From NCBI GenBank assembly GCA_902492895.1, contig CABUNG010000010.1, positions 4,876 to 68,875 of the forward strand: DNA of 64,000 nucleotides, in the 5' to 3' direction. Numbering within the stretch: position 1 is the stretch's first letter; every line of letters begins with the position of its first letter. Positions 7,297 through 14,787 of this stretch are shown here, one piece after another. The translations under genes and the position numbers were made by a program. Source of the stretch: an uncultured Oscillospiraceae bacterium (lineage in GTDB: Bacteria > Bacillota > Clostridia > Oscillospirales > Acutalibacteraceae). The notes beneath the pieces are model-generated. The model was given only the letters and a program-made list of their open reading frames with translations. It was not told the origin of the DNA and made no database searches.

Positions 7297-8361
7297 ATGA
7301 AAACATACAAAGCTGCTCTCGTCGGCTACGGCGGCATGGGCCGCTGGCATAAAACCGGCATTTGCAAAACACCCCGTGTGATCCTCGACGGGGTATACGA
7401 CATCAATCCCGCCCGGATGGATGCTGCCCTCGAGGACGGCATCACGACGGCTTACCCGAGTTATGAAGCGCTGCTTGCCGATCCGTCGGTGGACATCGTC
7501 GTTGTGGCCACGCCGAACAATTTCCATATGCCCCTTGCCTGCCAGGCTCTCGAGGCCGGCAAGGCCGTGGTGTGTGAAAAACCGGTCACCATGACGAGCG
7601 AAGAGCTTCAAACCATCATGGATACGGCCGATCGAACCGGCAGTCTCTTCACCGTTCACCAGAACCGCCGTGCCGACGCCGATTTCTGCGCCGTCCGGGA
7701 AACGGTGGACGCGGGCCTGCTCGGCAACGTGTTCGAAATCGTCTCCAGCGTCACCGGTTCCCGGGGCATCCCCGAGGGATGGCGGCAGTACGCCGTAGCC
7801 GGCGGCGGCATGATGCTCGATTGGGGCGTCCATCTGATCGATCAGGTCATGACCATGTACGCGGACTGCAAGGTCACATCGGTCTACTGCAAGATGTATC
7901 ACGTCAACTATAAAGAATGCGACGACGGCTTCAAGGCCTTCATCGAATTCGATAACGGCGTGATGGTCACCATCGAAGTGGGGACCAGTCACTACGCGAG
8001 CGTGCCCCGCTGGTATGTCTGCGGCGACCGCGGCGCCCTGATCATCGACGACTGGTCCTGCCAGGGCCGGATCATACGGGCGGCCGAGCACGAGATCACC
8101 TGGGAAGAAGACATCATCTATACCAAGGCCGGACCAACCAAGACCATGGCCCCCCGTGCACGCGACACCATCGAGCAGATCGATCTCGATCCGGACAAAT
8201 ACCAGTCCGATTACGACATTTTCTACCGCAATCTCGCCGAGGTGCTCGACGGCACGGCCGAATTGAGGGTGAAGCCCGCCGAGGCTATGCGGGTCATGAA
8301 GGTGATGGAAGCCACCTTCGAATCCGACCGGCTCAACCAGGTCATCCACTGCGATATTTAA
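7297..8361 (+). CDS. Gfo/Idh/MocA-family NAD-dependent oxidoreductase
   Basis: A 354-residue dehydrogenase. The N-terminal Rossmann fold has ALVGYGGMGRWHKTG (GxGxxG type), the strand VDIVVVATPNNFH and the family's catalytic lysine in AVVCEKPVTM. The C-terminal alpha/beta substrate domain begins with NRRADADFCAV and includes GGGMMLDWGVHLIDQ. It should oxidise or reduce a hydroxyl/keto group on a sugar or cyclitol. The start is the ATG at 7297, preceded by GGGACCGGAG; the frame is open further upstream but that part overlaps the previous gene. It lies 44 bases after the isomerase and 18 before the ThuA-like gene. Confidence 0.92.
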   Translation: MKTYKAALVGYGGMGRWHKTGICKTPRVILDGVYDINPARMDAALEDGITTAYPSYEALLADPSVDIVVVATPNNFHMPLACQALEAGKAVVCEKPVTMTSEELQTIMDTADRTGSLFTVHQNRRADADFCAVRETVDAGLLGNVFEIVSSVTGSRGIPEGWRQYAVAGGGMMLDWGVHLIDQVMTMYADCKVTSVYCKMYHVNYKECDDGFKAFIEFDNGVMVTIEVGTSHYASVPRWYVCGDRGALIIDDWSCQGRIIRAAEHEITWEEDIIYTKAGPTKTMAPRARDTIEQIDLDPDKYQSDYDIFYRNLAEVLDGTAELRVKPAEAMRVMKVMEATFESDRLNQVIHCDI

Positions 8362-8379
8362 CTGTAAGGAGGCGTCTCC

Positions 8380-9132
8380 ATGATCCGTGTCACGGTATGG
8401 AACGAAAACATCCATGAAAAGGAAATCGCCGCACAGATGGCCCATTATCCCGAGGGGATACACGGCGCCATCGCGAATTATCTGAAACAAAGCCCCGATG
8501 AGCTCGACGTCCGGATCGCCACCCTGGATCAGCCGGAATGCGGCTTGCCCGACGACGTGCTGAACACCACCGACGTCATGATCTGGTGGGGGCATGTCGG
8601 ACATCATCTGGTGCCAGACGACCTCGCACGCAGAGTAGCCGACCGTGTGCTGCTCGGCATGGGGCTGATCGTGCTGCATTCCGGCCACTATTCCAAGCCT
8701 TTCCGTCTGCTGATGGGCACTACCTGTTCCCTCCGCTGGCGGGACGGCGATTACGAACGGCTGTGGTGCGTCAATCCCGGCCACCCGATTGCCAAGGATG
8801 TGCCCGCTAATATCGAACTGCCGAATGAGGAGATGTACGGCGAATTTTTCGATATTCCCCAGCCGGATGAGCTGGTGTATGCGGGCTGGTTCCGGGGCGG
8901 CGAACTGTTCCGCTCCGGCTGCTGCTGGCGCAGAGGCGCGGGCAAAGTCTTTTATTTCCAGCCCGGCCACGAAACCAATCCCATCTATAACAACCCCGCC
9001 ATCCTGAAGATCATCGGCAATGCCGTCCGATGGGCCGCGCCCGAAAACTGGCGTTCTACCCTCGAATGCTTCCATCATGACGATACGACCGAGGAGCGGG
9101 TCGCCAAGGGACTGCCCATCGACCAGTATTGA
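8380..9132 (+). CDS. ThuA-like domain protein (trehalose-utilisation type)
   Basis: A 250-residue protein of the ThuA family, which has a class-I glutamine-amidotransferase-like fold. Visible features are [11 protein letters not shown] near the start, [35 protein letters not shown] and [18 protein letters not shown]. Family members accompany sugar dehydrogenases in trehalose, sucrose or cyclitol use; the reaction is not well defined. An AAGGAGG site precedes the ATG. It is the third gene of the isomerase/oxidoreductase operon and is followed by a strong terminator. Confidence 0.87.
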   Translation: MIRVTVWNENIHEKEIAAQMAHYPEGIHGAIANYLKQSPDELDVRIATLDQPECGLPDDVLNTTDVMIWWGHVGHHLVPDDLARRVADRVLLGMGLIVLHSGHYSKPFRLLMGTTCSLRWRDGDYERLWCVNPGHPIAKDVPANIELPNEEMYGEFFDIPQPDELVYAGWFRGGELFRSGCCWRRGAGKVFYFQPGHETNPIYNNPAILKIIGNAVRWAAPENWRSTLECFHHDDTTEERVAKGLPIDQY

Positions 9133-9147
9133 GTCATTTCAGGTTTT

Positions 9148-9178
9148 CGCCCCCGTTTTTTAACGGGGGCGGTTTTTT
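9148..9178 (+). terminator. Intrinsic terminator of the sugar operon
   Basis: An 8-bp GC stem (9148-9155 with 9164-9171), a T/A-rich loop, then a run of six T. Confidence 0.85.
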
Positions 9179-9192
9179 ATGAGCGAAAAAGG

Positions 9193-9221
9193 TTGTCGAT
9201 ACCGGCTGTATATGATATAGT
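9193..9221 (+). promoter_or_regulatory. Sigma-A promoter for the propeller lipoprotein
   Basis: TTGTCG (9193-9198), 17 bp, TATAGT (9216-9221). The leader of about 75 bases contains a small GACCG/CGGTC hairpin (9250-9264). Confidence 0.62.
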
Positions 9222-9302
9222 GAAAATAAGGAGACGGCGTATCCGAAAAGACCGATTTCCGGTCATGAGAAAAGGTGTGAAATTCTATAAGGGGGATCCT
9301 CT

Positions 9303-10595
9303 ATGAATCGGAGTATCCGCAAGCTTCTTATTCTGCTATCCTTAAGCTTGACTCTGTCCCTGACGCTCTCCGGCTGCATGGCCGACGAGCCGGTCCCCAT
9401 GGAGAATTCCTCGACGGCGGATATGGCCGCTTCCACGCAAGCGGACTCCTCCGATTCCGGATCCGCTTTTCCGGCGGACGGTTCCTCGTCGCATACTGCG
9501 GATATCCCGGATCCTCAGCGGCCGGATGCGCCTTCGACCAATCCGGTTGACAACCCCAACGATATCAGCTGGCCCGGCACGCACCCCATGACGACGACCG
9601 CCCCTGCGGTGCCAACGATCCCCGGACAGGAGCCCTCCCGGACGCAGTCCCCTCCCGAATCCACGGCGACGCCGACCACCACGAACTCCCAGCCCACGTC
9701 CGCGCCTCTTCCGGACCCTTACGCCAACACACCGGGGAACACAACCGGAAACATCGTAAACGGCGGCGCGGCGGCGATCCAGGGCGATTGGATCTATTAC
9801 CGCAACAGCGCTGACAACGGCAGGCTGTACGCCATGAAAACGGACGGCAGCGGCCGAAAGAAGCTGAGCAATGACAACGCGTCCGGCATCAACGTGGTCG
9901 GCGACCGCATCTATTACAGCAACCACGACGACGGTCCGGGCTATCTGTACACGGTGAAAACCGACGGCAGCGATCGAAAACGCCTGAACACCGACACTTC
10001 GGCCTACGTCAATGTTATCGGGAACACCGTCTATTATATCAATGCAAGCGACGGCCACATGCTGTACACGATGAAAACCGATGGATCCGGCCGCAAAAAG
10101 CTCGGCAGCATGAAGTTGGGAGAAGCCGTTGTGGCGGACGGGCGGATTTATTATACCAATTGGGACGAAGGACATATCCTCTACTCGATCAAAACCGACG
10201 GCAGCGACATAAAAAAACTGAGCCATGAGGATGCGTGGCGCATCAATGTGACCGGTGGGCGGATTTATTACGCCAGTCATGAGAGCGGCAAACGCGGAAT
10301 TTACTCCATGAAAACGGACGGCAGCGATCGGAAGCTTCTGACAAACCAACGCGCTTCCGATATCAATGTGCTGGGTGATCGGATCTTTTATTTGGATTTT
10401 TACGATTCCGATCTCTATACCATCCAAACCGACGGCAGCGGCCAGAAGAAACTATACGTCGGCAATATGAGCGGCATTCATATCGCCGGTGAGTGGATCT
10501 TTTACATCCGTGTTATTCGGTATGACACATATGAGCAGCGTATTGTCAAAACCGATGGATCCAATGATCGGCTCTTGGGTTCCTACACAGTTTAA
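9303..10595 (+). CDS. Lipoprotein with seven-repeat DUF5050-type beta-propeller
   Basis: A 430-residue exported lipoprotein. The signal peptide ends in the lipobox LSGC with Cys25 as the lipid-modified residue. Residues 26 to about 155 are a Ser/Thr/Pro-rich linker. The rest holds seven repeats of about 38 residues, each of the form xIYYxN...LYxMKTDGSGRKKL, the DUF5050 pattern expected to form a seven-bladed propeller. Several repeats are similar at DNA level too. Such proteins sit on the outer face of the membrane, probably in binding or sensing; no enzyme residues are apparent. The ATG follows AAGGGGGA. It stands alone, convergent with another lipoprotein gene. Confidence 0.88.
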   Translation: MNRSIRKLLILLSLSLTLSLTLSGCMADEPVPMENSSTADMAASTQADSSDSGSAFPADGSSSHTADIPDPQRPDAPSTNPVDNPNDISWPGTHPMTTTAPAVPTIPGQEPSRTQSPPESTATPTTTNSQPTSAPLPDPYANTPGNTTGNIVNGGAAAIQGDWIYYRNSADNGRLYAMKTDGSGRKKLSNDNASGINVVGDRIYYSNHDDGPGYLYTVKTDGSDRKRLNTDTSAYVNVIGNTVYYINASDGHMLYTMKTDGSGRKKLGSMKLGEAVVADGRIYYTNWDEGHILYSIKTDGSDIKKLSHEDAWRINVTGGRIYYASHESGKRGIYSMKTDGSDRKLLTNQRASDINVLGDRIFYLDFYDSDLYTIQTDGSGQKKLYVGNMSGIHIAGEWIFYIRVIRYDTYEQRIVKTDGSNDRLLGSYTV

Positions 10596-10614
10596 TACAT
10601 CAGAAACAGCAAAA

Positions 10615-10648
10615 GGCCGCCGAACGCGTCAAGACGCATTCGGCGGCC
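10615..10648. terminator. Bidirectional terminator between two lipoprotein genes
   Basis: Arms 10615-10630 and 10633-10648 pair with one mismatch. On the minus strand the hairpin is followed by TTTTGCTGTTT; on the plus strand T's are sparse, so it works best for the minus-strand gene. Confidence 0.7.
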
Positions 10649-10657
10649 TGCTTCGAT

Positions 10658-11419
10658 TTAGTCCGCAAACATCTGCACCCAATGGGCACGTCCGTTTTCC
10701 ACATAATAGCCGACACCCAGCCGGCCGAAGCTATCGCTTAAAATGTTCCGACGGTGGCCGTCGGAATTCATCCATCCCTCCACCACCTGCGCGGGGGTTT
10801 TCTGCCCCATCGCAATGTTTTCCCCGGCAGCGCGGTAGGAAACACCCGCTTCTTTCATAGCGGTAAAGCAATCCCGCCCGTCAGGCCGCGAATGTGAAAA
10901 CGTATCCGCGATTTCCATAGCTCTGACCTGGGCTGCCTTGGTCAGGTTGGTATCGGCAGAAAGCGGCTGTTTCCCCGCCTTTTCCCGCTCGATGTTCACC
11001 AGACGAAGCACCTCCTGCTGATAGCCGGACGGACTGAGAGGCGCCGCCGTGGTTGTGGTGGTGGCCGGACGAGTAGAGGGGACGGTCGTTTCGGATTTTT
11101 TAGTCGTCTGCGTCGTCGATTTCTGCGTAGTCGACGTGGTCGTCGTGGCCTTTTCCTCCGATACTGAAACAGAAGACTCTCCGCCTTTTTCAGTCGTAAG
11201 CGGCGTGTGGTTCGCGGGCCGGCCGGTCTCCTGTGTCCCGGTCACCGTTGAATCGTGCGAGGTCTGTGCAGGATCGGCATCTGTCGCGTTGGAGGCTGTT
11301 TCCCCGTTCGGAGGAGAGACAGGTGTTTCGGACACCGACCGTCCGCACGCCGTGACCATCAAAACCGCCAGTGCGGTAATCAGCAGCAGCGCAAAACTGC
11401 GAAAAATTGTCTTATGCAT
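10658..11419 (-). CDS. CAP-domain (SCP/YkwD-like) lipoprotein
   Basis: A 253-residue lipoprotein. The start is ATG 11419-11417 behind AAAGGATGG. The signal peptide ends in VTAC with Cys25 lipidated. A Ser/Thr-rich spacer full of TTT and QKST motifs covers roughly residues 40-125. The C-terminal 125 residues form a CAP domain: NIEREKAGKQPLS, AMEIADTFSHSRPDGRD, AGENIAMG and GWMNSDGHRRNIL, with the conserved His and Glu residues. Bacterial CAP proteins of the YkwD type are outer-surface or spore-associated; their activity is unknown. The spacer would let the domain reach through the wall. Confidence 0.9.
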   Translation of the reverse strand: MHKTIFRSFALLLITALAVLMVTACGRSVSETPVSPPNGETASNATDADPAQTSHDSTVTGTQETGRPANHTPLTTEKGGESSVSVSEEKATTTTSTTQKSTTQTTKKSETTVPSTRPATTTTTAAPLSPSGYQQEVLRLVNIEREKAGKQPLSADTNLTKAAQVRAMEIADTFSHSRPDGRDCFTAMKEAGVSYRAAGENIAMGQKTPAQVVEGWMNSDGHRRNILSDSFGRLGVGYYVENGRAHWVQMFAD

Positions 11420-11589
11420 ATACAAACCATCCTTTCGTCTGCGCCCGGCCAAGCATAGGTCAGCCGGACAAACACGGGGTTGGTCGAAAAAACCTAGTGT
11501 TTTGTTCCCTGATGTTGTTGCCATAGGAATGATACCATGTCCGGACCGCTCATTCAACCCATGGAATGCTGCCAGTTCTTCCTCAGGCT

Positions 11590-11639
11590 GCCTCTCATGG
11601 TTATAATTTAAAAATTTTAAATATATATTGTTAAATTCT
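11590..11639. other. AT-rich stretch upstream of the CAP lipoprotein gene
   Basis: This segment is almost pure A/T, in sharp contrast to its surroundings, and contains the self-complementary TTTAAAAATTTTAAA. It lies between the ABC-F stop codon and the CAP gene, and could be an UP-type promoter element for the latter. I could not assign clear -35 and -10 boxes. Confidence 0.35.
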
Positions 11640-13169
11640 TCAGTTGGCTTCCCCCGGCAGTTCATATGGCGTCAGTCCCTCATCCGACAGCCGGTAAACC
11701 GCGGTGCAGACCTCTCTGAGAAATTTACGGTCATGGCTGACGCACAGGATGGTTCCGGGAAAAGCCGCCAAAGATCGGCGGATTACCGGATTAGATAGGG
11801 GGCTCAAATTCCGGGTCGGTTCGTCCAGAACCAGCACCTGGCATTCATCGAGCATCAGATGAAGCAGAAGCAGCTTGGCCTTTTGCCCGCCGCTCAGTTC
11901 CCCGATGGTCTTTTCCATTTCCTCCGGCTTGAACCGTAGGCTTCCGAGACAGGATCTGGCCCGGGTTACAGCCGCTTTCTCTCCGGACGGCACCAGAAAT
12001 TCCACCGGTGTCTGTCCATAATCGAGCACGTCGGCATATTCCTGCGGCATGTAGCCGGCGCGAAGATCCGTCCTGGACTTCAGCTCAGCCCACAGCTTTC
12101 GCAGACAGGTGGTTTTTCCCGCGCCGTTCTCCCCCACCAGACCGACCCTTTCACCCGCCGCGACGTGCAGATGCAGACCGGACGCCAGAACACGCCCTTC
12201 CACCTCCAGAACCGGCAGCTCCCAGTCGAGGATGCGTTTTCCCTTCGGCAAGGCCGGACAACGGTCAAAAACAAGTGAAATGGCCTCTTCCACGCTCGGA
12301 ATATCCTCAAAATCCTCTTTCTGCCGCTCGATCCGTTTCTCCTGCGATTTCAGCGCGTGGATTTTCTTTTTGAGCAGTCTCGCCCCACCCGGATCGGCCC
12401 GTGTGATCGTGTTCTGCTGATGTTCGACCTTGTTGTAAATTTGCTGCCAACGCGCCTGCTGGCTCTCGTAATCCGCGCGCTGCTTGCGCGCGACCTGCTC
12501 CTGCTTGTCCAGCCGTCCAAGGCGATTTTCCACGTAGTCGCGGTAACCGCTCTTTTCGACGGTGCAGCGGCATTCGTTTTTCTTCTTAATCTGTTCGAGA
12601 TGTACGACAATATTCGACGTATTTTCCAGCAGCGTTTCGTCATGGGATACATAGAGCACCGGCTGAGGTACCGCCCGAATGAAACCCTCCATCCAAAACA
12701 GGGTGTCCAGATCCAGATCGTTGGTCGGCTCATCGAGCAGCAGAACGTCCGGATGCTCCGCAAGCAGGCGGACCAGACGGATTTTGATTTTTTCACCTCC
12801 GGAAAGGACGGAAAACGGCCGCTCGCTCGTCCAGAGCTCCATATTCCCATGCAGCTTCCACAGCGGCATCGGCAAATCGCCGTAAAGGTCAATGCCTTTC
12901 AGATAGTCCATGATCCGCATATCCGGCGGCACGGCGTTTTCCTGAGACAAAAAGCCGATTTTTCCCGGGCAATACCGATTTCCCCGGCATTCCGCATAGG
13001 ATTCCACACTTTCCGGATCCGCAATCCAGCGCAGGAGTGTGCTTTTTCCGTTCCCTTCCTCCCCGATCACAGCGGTTTTATCTCCGCTGTTTATTGTAAG
13101 GTTAAAATCCTTTACAATATCCCGTCCATCTTTTTTGAGTGTGATGGATACATGGTTCAATTGCAGCAT
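11640..13169 (-). CDS. ABC-F family ATPase, probable ribosome-protection protein
   Basis: A 509-residue soluble protein with two ATP-binding cassettes and no membrane segments. Cassette 1 has GEEGNGKST (about residue 36), LSGGEK and DVLLLDEPTNDLDLD; cassette 2 has GENGAGKTT, LSGGQK and VLVLDEPTRNLS. Between them (about residues 195-300) is a charged linker, DKQEQVARKQRADYESQQ onward, the region that reaches the ribosome in antibiotic-resistance ABC-F proteins. The family acts on the ribosome: some members displace antibiotics, others are general translation factors. An upstream leader ORF plus terminator strongly suggests the drug-responsive kind. AGGGGG precedes the ATG. Which drugs are relevant cannot be read from the sequence. 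Confidence 0.9.
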   Translation of the reverse strand: MLQLNHVSITLKKDGRDIVKDFNLTINSGDKTAVIGEEGNGKSTLLRWIADPESVESYAECRGNRYCPGKIGFLSQENAVPPDMRIMDYLKGIDLYGDLPMPLWKLHGNMELWTSERPFSVLSGGEKIKIRLVRLLAEHPDVLLLDEPTNDLDLDTLFWMEGFIRAVPQPVLYVSHDETLLENTSNIVVHLEQIKKKNECRCTVEKSGYRDYVENRLGRLDKQEQVARKQRADYESQQARWQQIYNKVEHQQNTITRADPGGARLLKKKIHALKSQEKRIERQKEDFEDIPSVEEAISLVFDRCPALPKGKRILDWELPVLEVEGRVLASGLHLHVAAGERVGLVGENGAGKTTCLRKLWAELKSRTDLRAGYMPQEYADVLDYGQTPVEFLVPSGEKAAVTRARSCLGSLRFKPEEMEKTIGELSGGQKAKLLLLHLMLDECQVLVLDEPTRNLSPLSNPVIRRSLAAFPGTILCVSHDRKFLREVCTAVYRLSDEGLTPYELPGEAN

Positions 13170-13203
13170 GCAGCGTCCCCCCTACAGCGATTTTAAGCAT
13201 GAA

Positions 13204-13237
13204 AAACGGCTCTTCCGCCGCAGCGGAAGAGCCGTTT
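13204..13237 (-). terminator. Intrinsic terminator in the ABC-F leader (attenuator)
   Basis: A perfect 15-bp stem (13237-13223 with 13218-13204) with a 4-base loop; the 3' arm ends in TTT and is followed by TTC on the minus strand. It lies 35 bases before the ABC-F start codon and after the leader ORF, so it would stop transcription before the gene unless bypassed. Confidence 0.78.
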
Positions 13238-13262
13238 GCACACGCCAAATAAAGCGGATCCG

Positions 13263-13331
13263 TCAGGATTCCCCCTTGCACGCACACAGACGCTTCTTTA
13301 CCGCGGTGGCTAAGCCAAGCTGTCTGCGCAC
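13263..13331 (-). CDS. 22-codon leader peptide of the ABC-F gene
   Basis: A short frame starts at GTG 13331-13329, 7 bases after the Shine-Dalgarno run GGAGGGA, and ends in TGA 13265-13263. The product starts MRRQLGLATAVKKRL and continues CACKGES, so it is basic and has two Cys. It lies between a consensus promoter and an intrinsic terminator, all upstream of the ABC-F gene. The start codon is inside a long stem: 13340-13333 pairs with 13273-13266 and 13331-13322 pairs with 13291-13282 (some G-U pairs). This is the layout of ribosome-stalling attenuators. Function is inferred from the arrangement; I do not recognise this exact peptide. Confidence 0.65.
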   Translation of the reverse strand: MRRQLGLATAVKKRLCACKGES

Positions 13332-13364
13332 AGGAAATCCCTCCGTCCTTTTTAGAATGGATTC

Positions 13365-13393
13365 AGCATATCACAGGAACCGCATGATGTCAA
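13365..13393 (-). promoter_or_regulatory. Promoter of the ABC-F leader transcript
   Basis: On the minus strand, TTGACA (13393-13388) and TATGCT (13370-13365) are 17 bp apart. The -35 box overlaps the stop codon of fprA, so the ABC-F unit has its own start of transcription. Confidence 0.75.
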
Positions 13394-14583
13394 GCGCGGA
13401 ATGCGGCGGCCAGTTCCCGGCCATAGGCGCGCATCTCCTCAAGCGCAGCCTCGTCCGGCACCCAGTTGACCCGACGGCCTTCGCAGACCACGGAAAATCC
13501 CGCGTCCTTCAGTTCCTCGTTGAGCATCTTGACCGCTTCGCCGCTCCAGCCGAAGCTGCCGAACGCGGCCGCTTTCTTGCCCTTGAATTTGGCGCCCTTG
13601 ATCAGCTCCAGAATCCCGGCAATCGCGTACAGGTATCCGTTGTTGACGGTCGGAGACCCCATAACGACGGCCTTGGAACGGAAGACTTCGGTGATGATAT
13701 CGGTCTTGTCGCTCTTGGAGGCGTTGAACAGCTTGACCGTCGTCTGCGGATCGGCTTCCTTGATCCCCTCGGCTATGGTTTCCGCCATCCGCCTGGTGGA
13801 GTTCCACATGGTGTCGTAAACGATGCTGATCTGGTCTTCCTGATAGTTTTCCGCCCATTTCAGATACTGCTCCACAATCTGTTCGGGATGATCCCGCCAG
13901 ATCAGGCCATGGCTCGGACAAATCATGTCGATCGTCAGATTCATCCCAAGAATCTCATTGACCTTGCGCTTCACCATCGGGCTGAACGGCGCTAGGATAT
14001 TGGCGTAATACTTGGTCGCTTCCTCGTACAGCGCCCCTTTGTCCACGGTATCGTTATAGAGGGACTCGCTTGCGAAATGCTGGCCAAAGCCGTCGTTGCT
14101 GAAGAGGATGTTCTCGCCGCTCATATAACTGAACATGGTGTCCGGCCAATGGAGCATAGGCGCCTCGATAAAGGTCAGCTTGGATTCGCCCAGATCAAGG
14201 GTATCCCCCGTCTTGACCGGTACGAAATTCCAATCCTGATGGTAATGCCCTTTCAGGATCTTGACACCGTTGGCCGTACAGTAGATGGGGGTATCCGGAA
14301 TTTCCTGCATGAGAGCCGACAGCGCGCCGCTGTGATCGACCTCGTTGTGCTGCATGACGATCGCATCGATCTCCTTGAGATCGATTTCCCGCTTCAGGTT
14401 ATTGACAAATTCGTGATCAAAGGGCAGCCAGACCGTATCGACCAGCACCGTCTTCTTGTCCCGGATCAGATATGCATTATACGAAGACCCGCGATGGGTG
14501 GAATATTCGTCGCCGTGGAACCGCTTGAGTTCCCAGTCGATCTTGCCGATCCAGGAGACTTTTTCCGTCAATTTTCTCGCCAT
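13390..14583 (-). CDS. fprA: Flavodiiron protein (A-type flavoprotein)
   Basis: A 397-residue cytoplasmic enzyme that reduces oxygen to water, or nitric oxide to nitrous oxide, and so protects anaerobes. Residues 1-250 are a metallo-beta-lactamase-like domain with the diiron ligands HNEVDH (His79, Glu81, Asp83, His84), MLHWPD (His145), SNDGFG (Asp164) and CPSHGLIW. Residues about 255-397 are a flavodoxin domain that binds FMN (VYDTMWNSTRRMA, GSPTVNNGYLY, FGSFGWSGEA). There is no rubredoxin extension. A TATACT box lies about 35 bases before the ATG. The electron donor is not encoded nearby. Confidence 0.95.
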   Translation of the reverse strand: MARKLTEKVSWIGKIDWELKRFHGDEYSTHRGSSYNAYLIRDKKTVLVDTVWLPFDHEFVNNLKREIDLKEIDAIVMQHNEVDHSGALSALMQEIPDTPIYCTANGVKILKGHYHQDWNFVPVKTGDTLDLGESKLTFIEAPMLHWPDTMFSYMSGENILFSNDGFGQHFASESLYNDTVDKGALYEEATKYYANILAPFSPMVKRKVNEILGMNLTIDMICPSHGLIWRDHPEQIVEQYLKWAENYQEDQISIVYDTMWNSTRRMAETIAEGIKEADPQTTVKLFNASKSDKTDIITEVFRSKAVVMGSPTVNNGYLYAIAGILELIKGAKFKGKKAAAFGSFGWSGEAVKMLNEELKDAGFSVVCEGRRVNWVPDEAALEEMRAYGRELAAAFRA

Positions 14584-14753
14584 AGTGCGATCATCCTTTC
14601 TGTTCCGATTCGTTCATAGTATATCACGTTTTTAATCAAAAATCATGGACAATTTTTTAATTATACCAAATTCGTATATAATGCAGATTCTGCCCGCTGA
14701 CTCTGTTAAAAAATAGACAGATCGACCAAATCGGTACAAAACAGACCAAAACA

Positions 14754-14776
14754 GCGCGGCTCAAAAAGAGCCGCGC
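14754..14776 (-). terminator. Terminator of the large surface-protein gene
   Basis: A 9-bp stem (14754-14762 with 14768-14776) and a 5-base loop; on the minus strand it is followed by TGTTTTGG, then another T-rich stretch. Confidence 0.68.
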
Positions 14777-14787
14777 CGTTTCTTTCG

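Noticed and set aside
11597..11640. AT-rich block as an attachment site or horizontally acquired edge
   Set aside because: No integrase, duplicated ends or change in gene composition around it; a promoter element is simpler.
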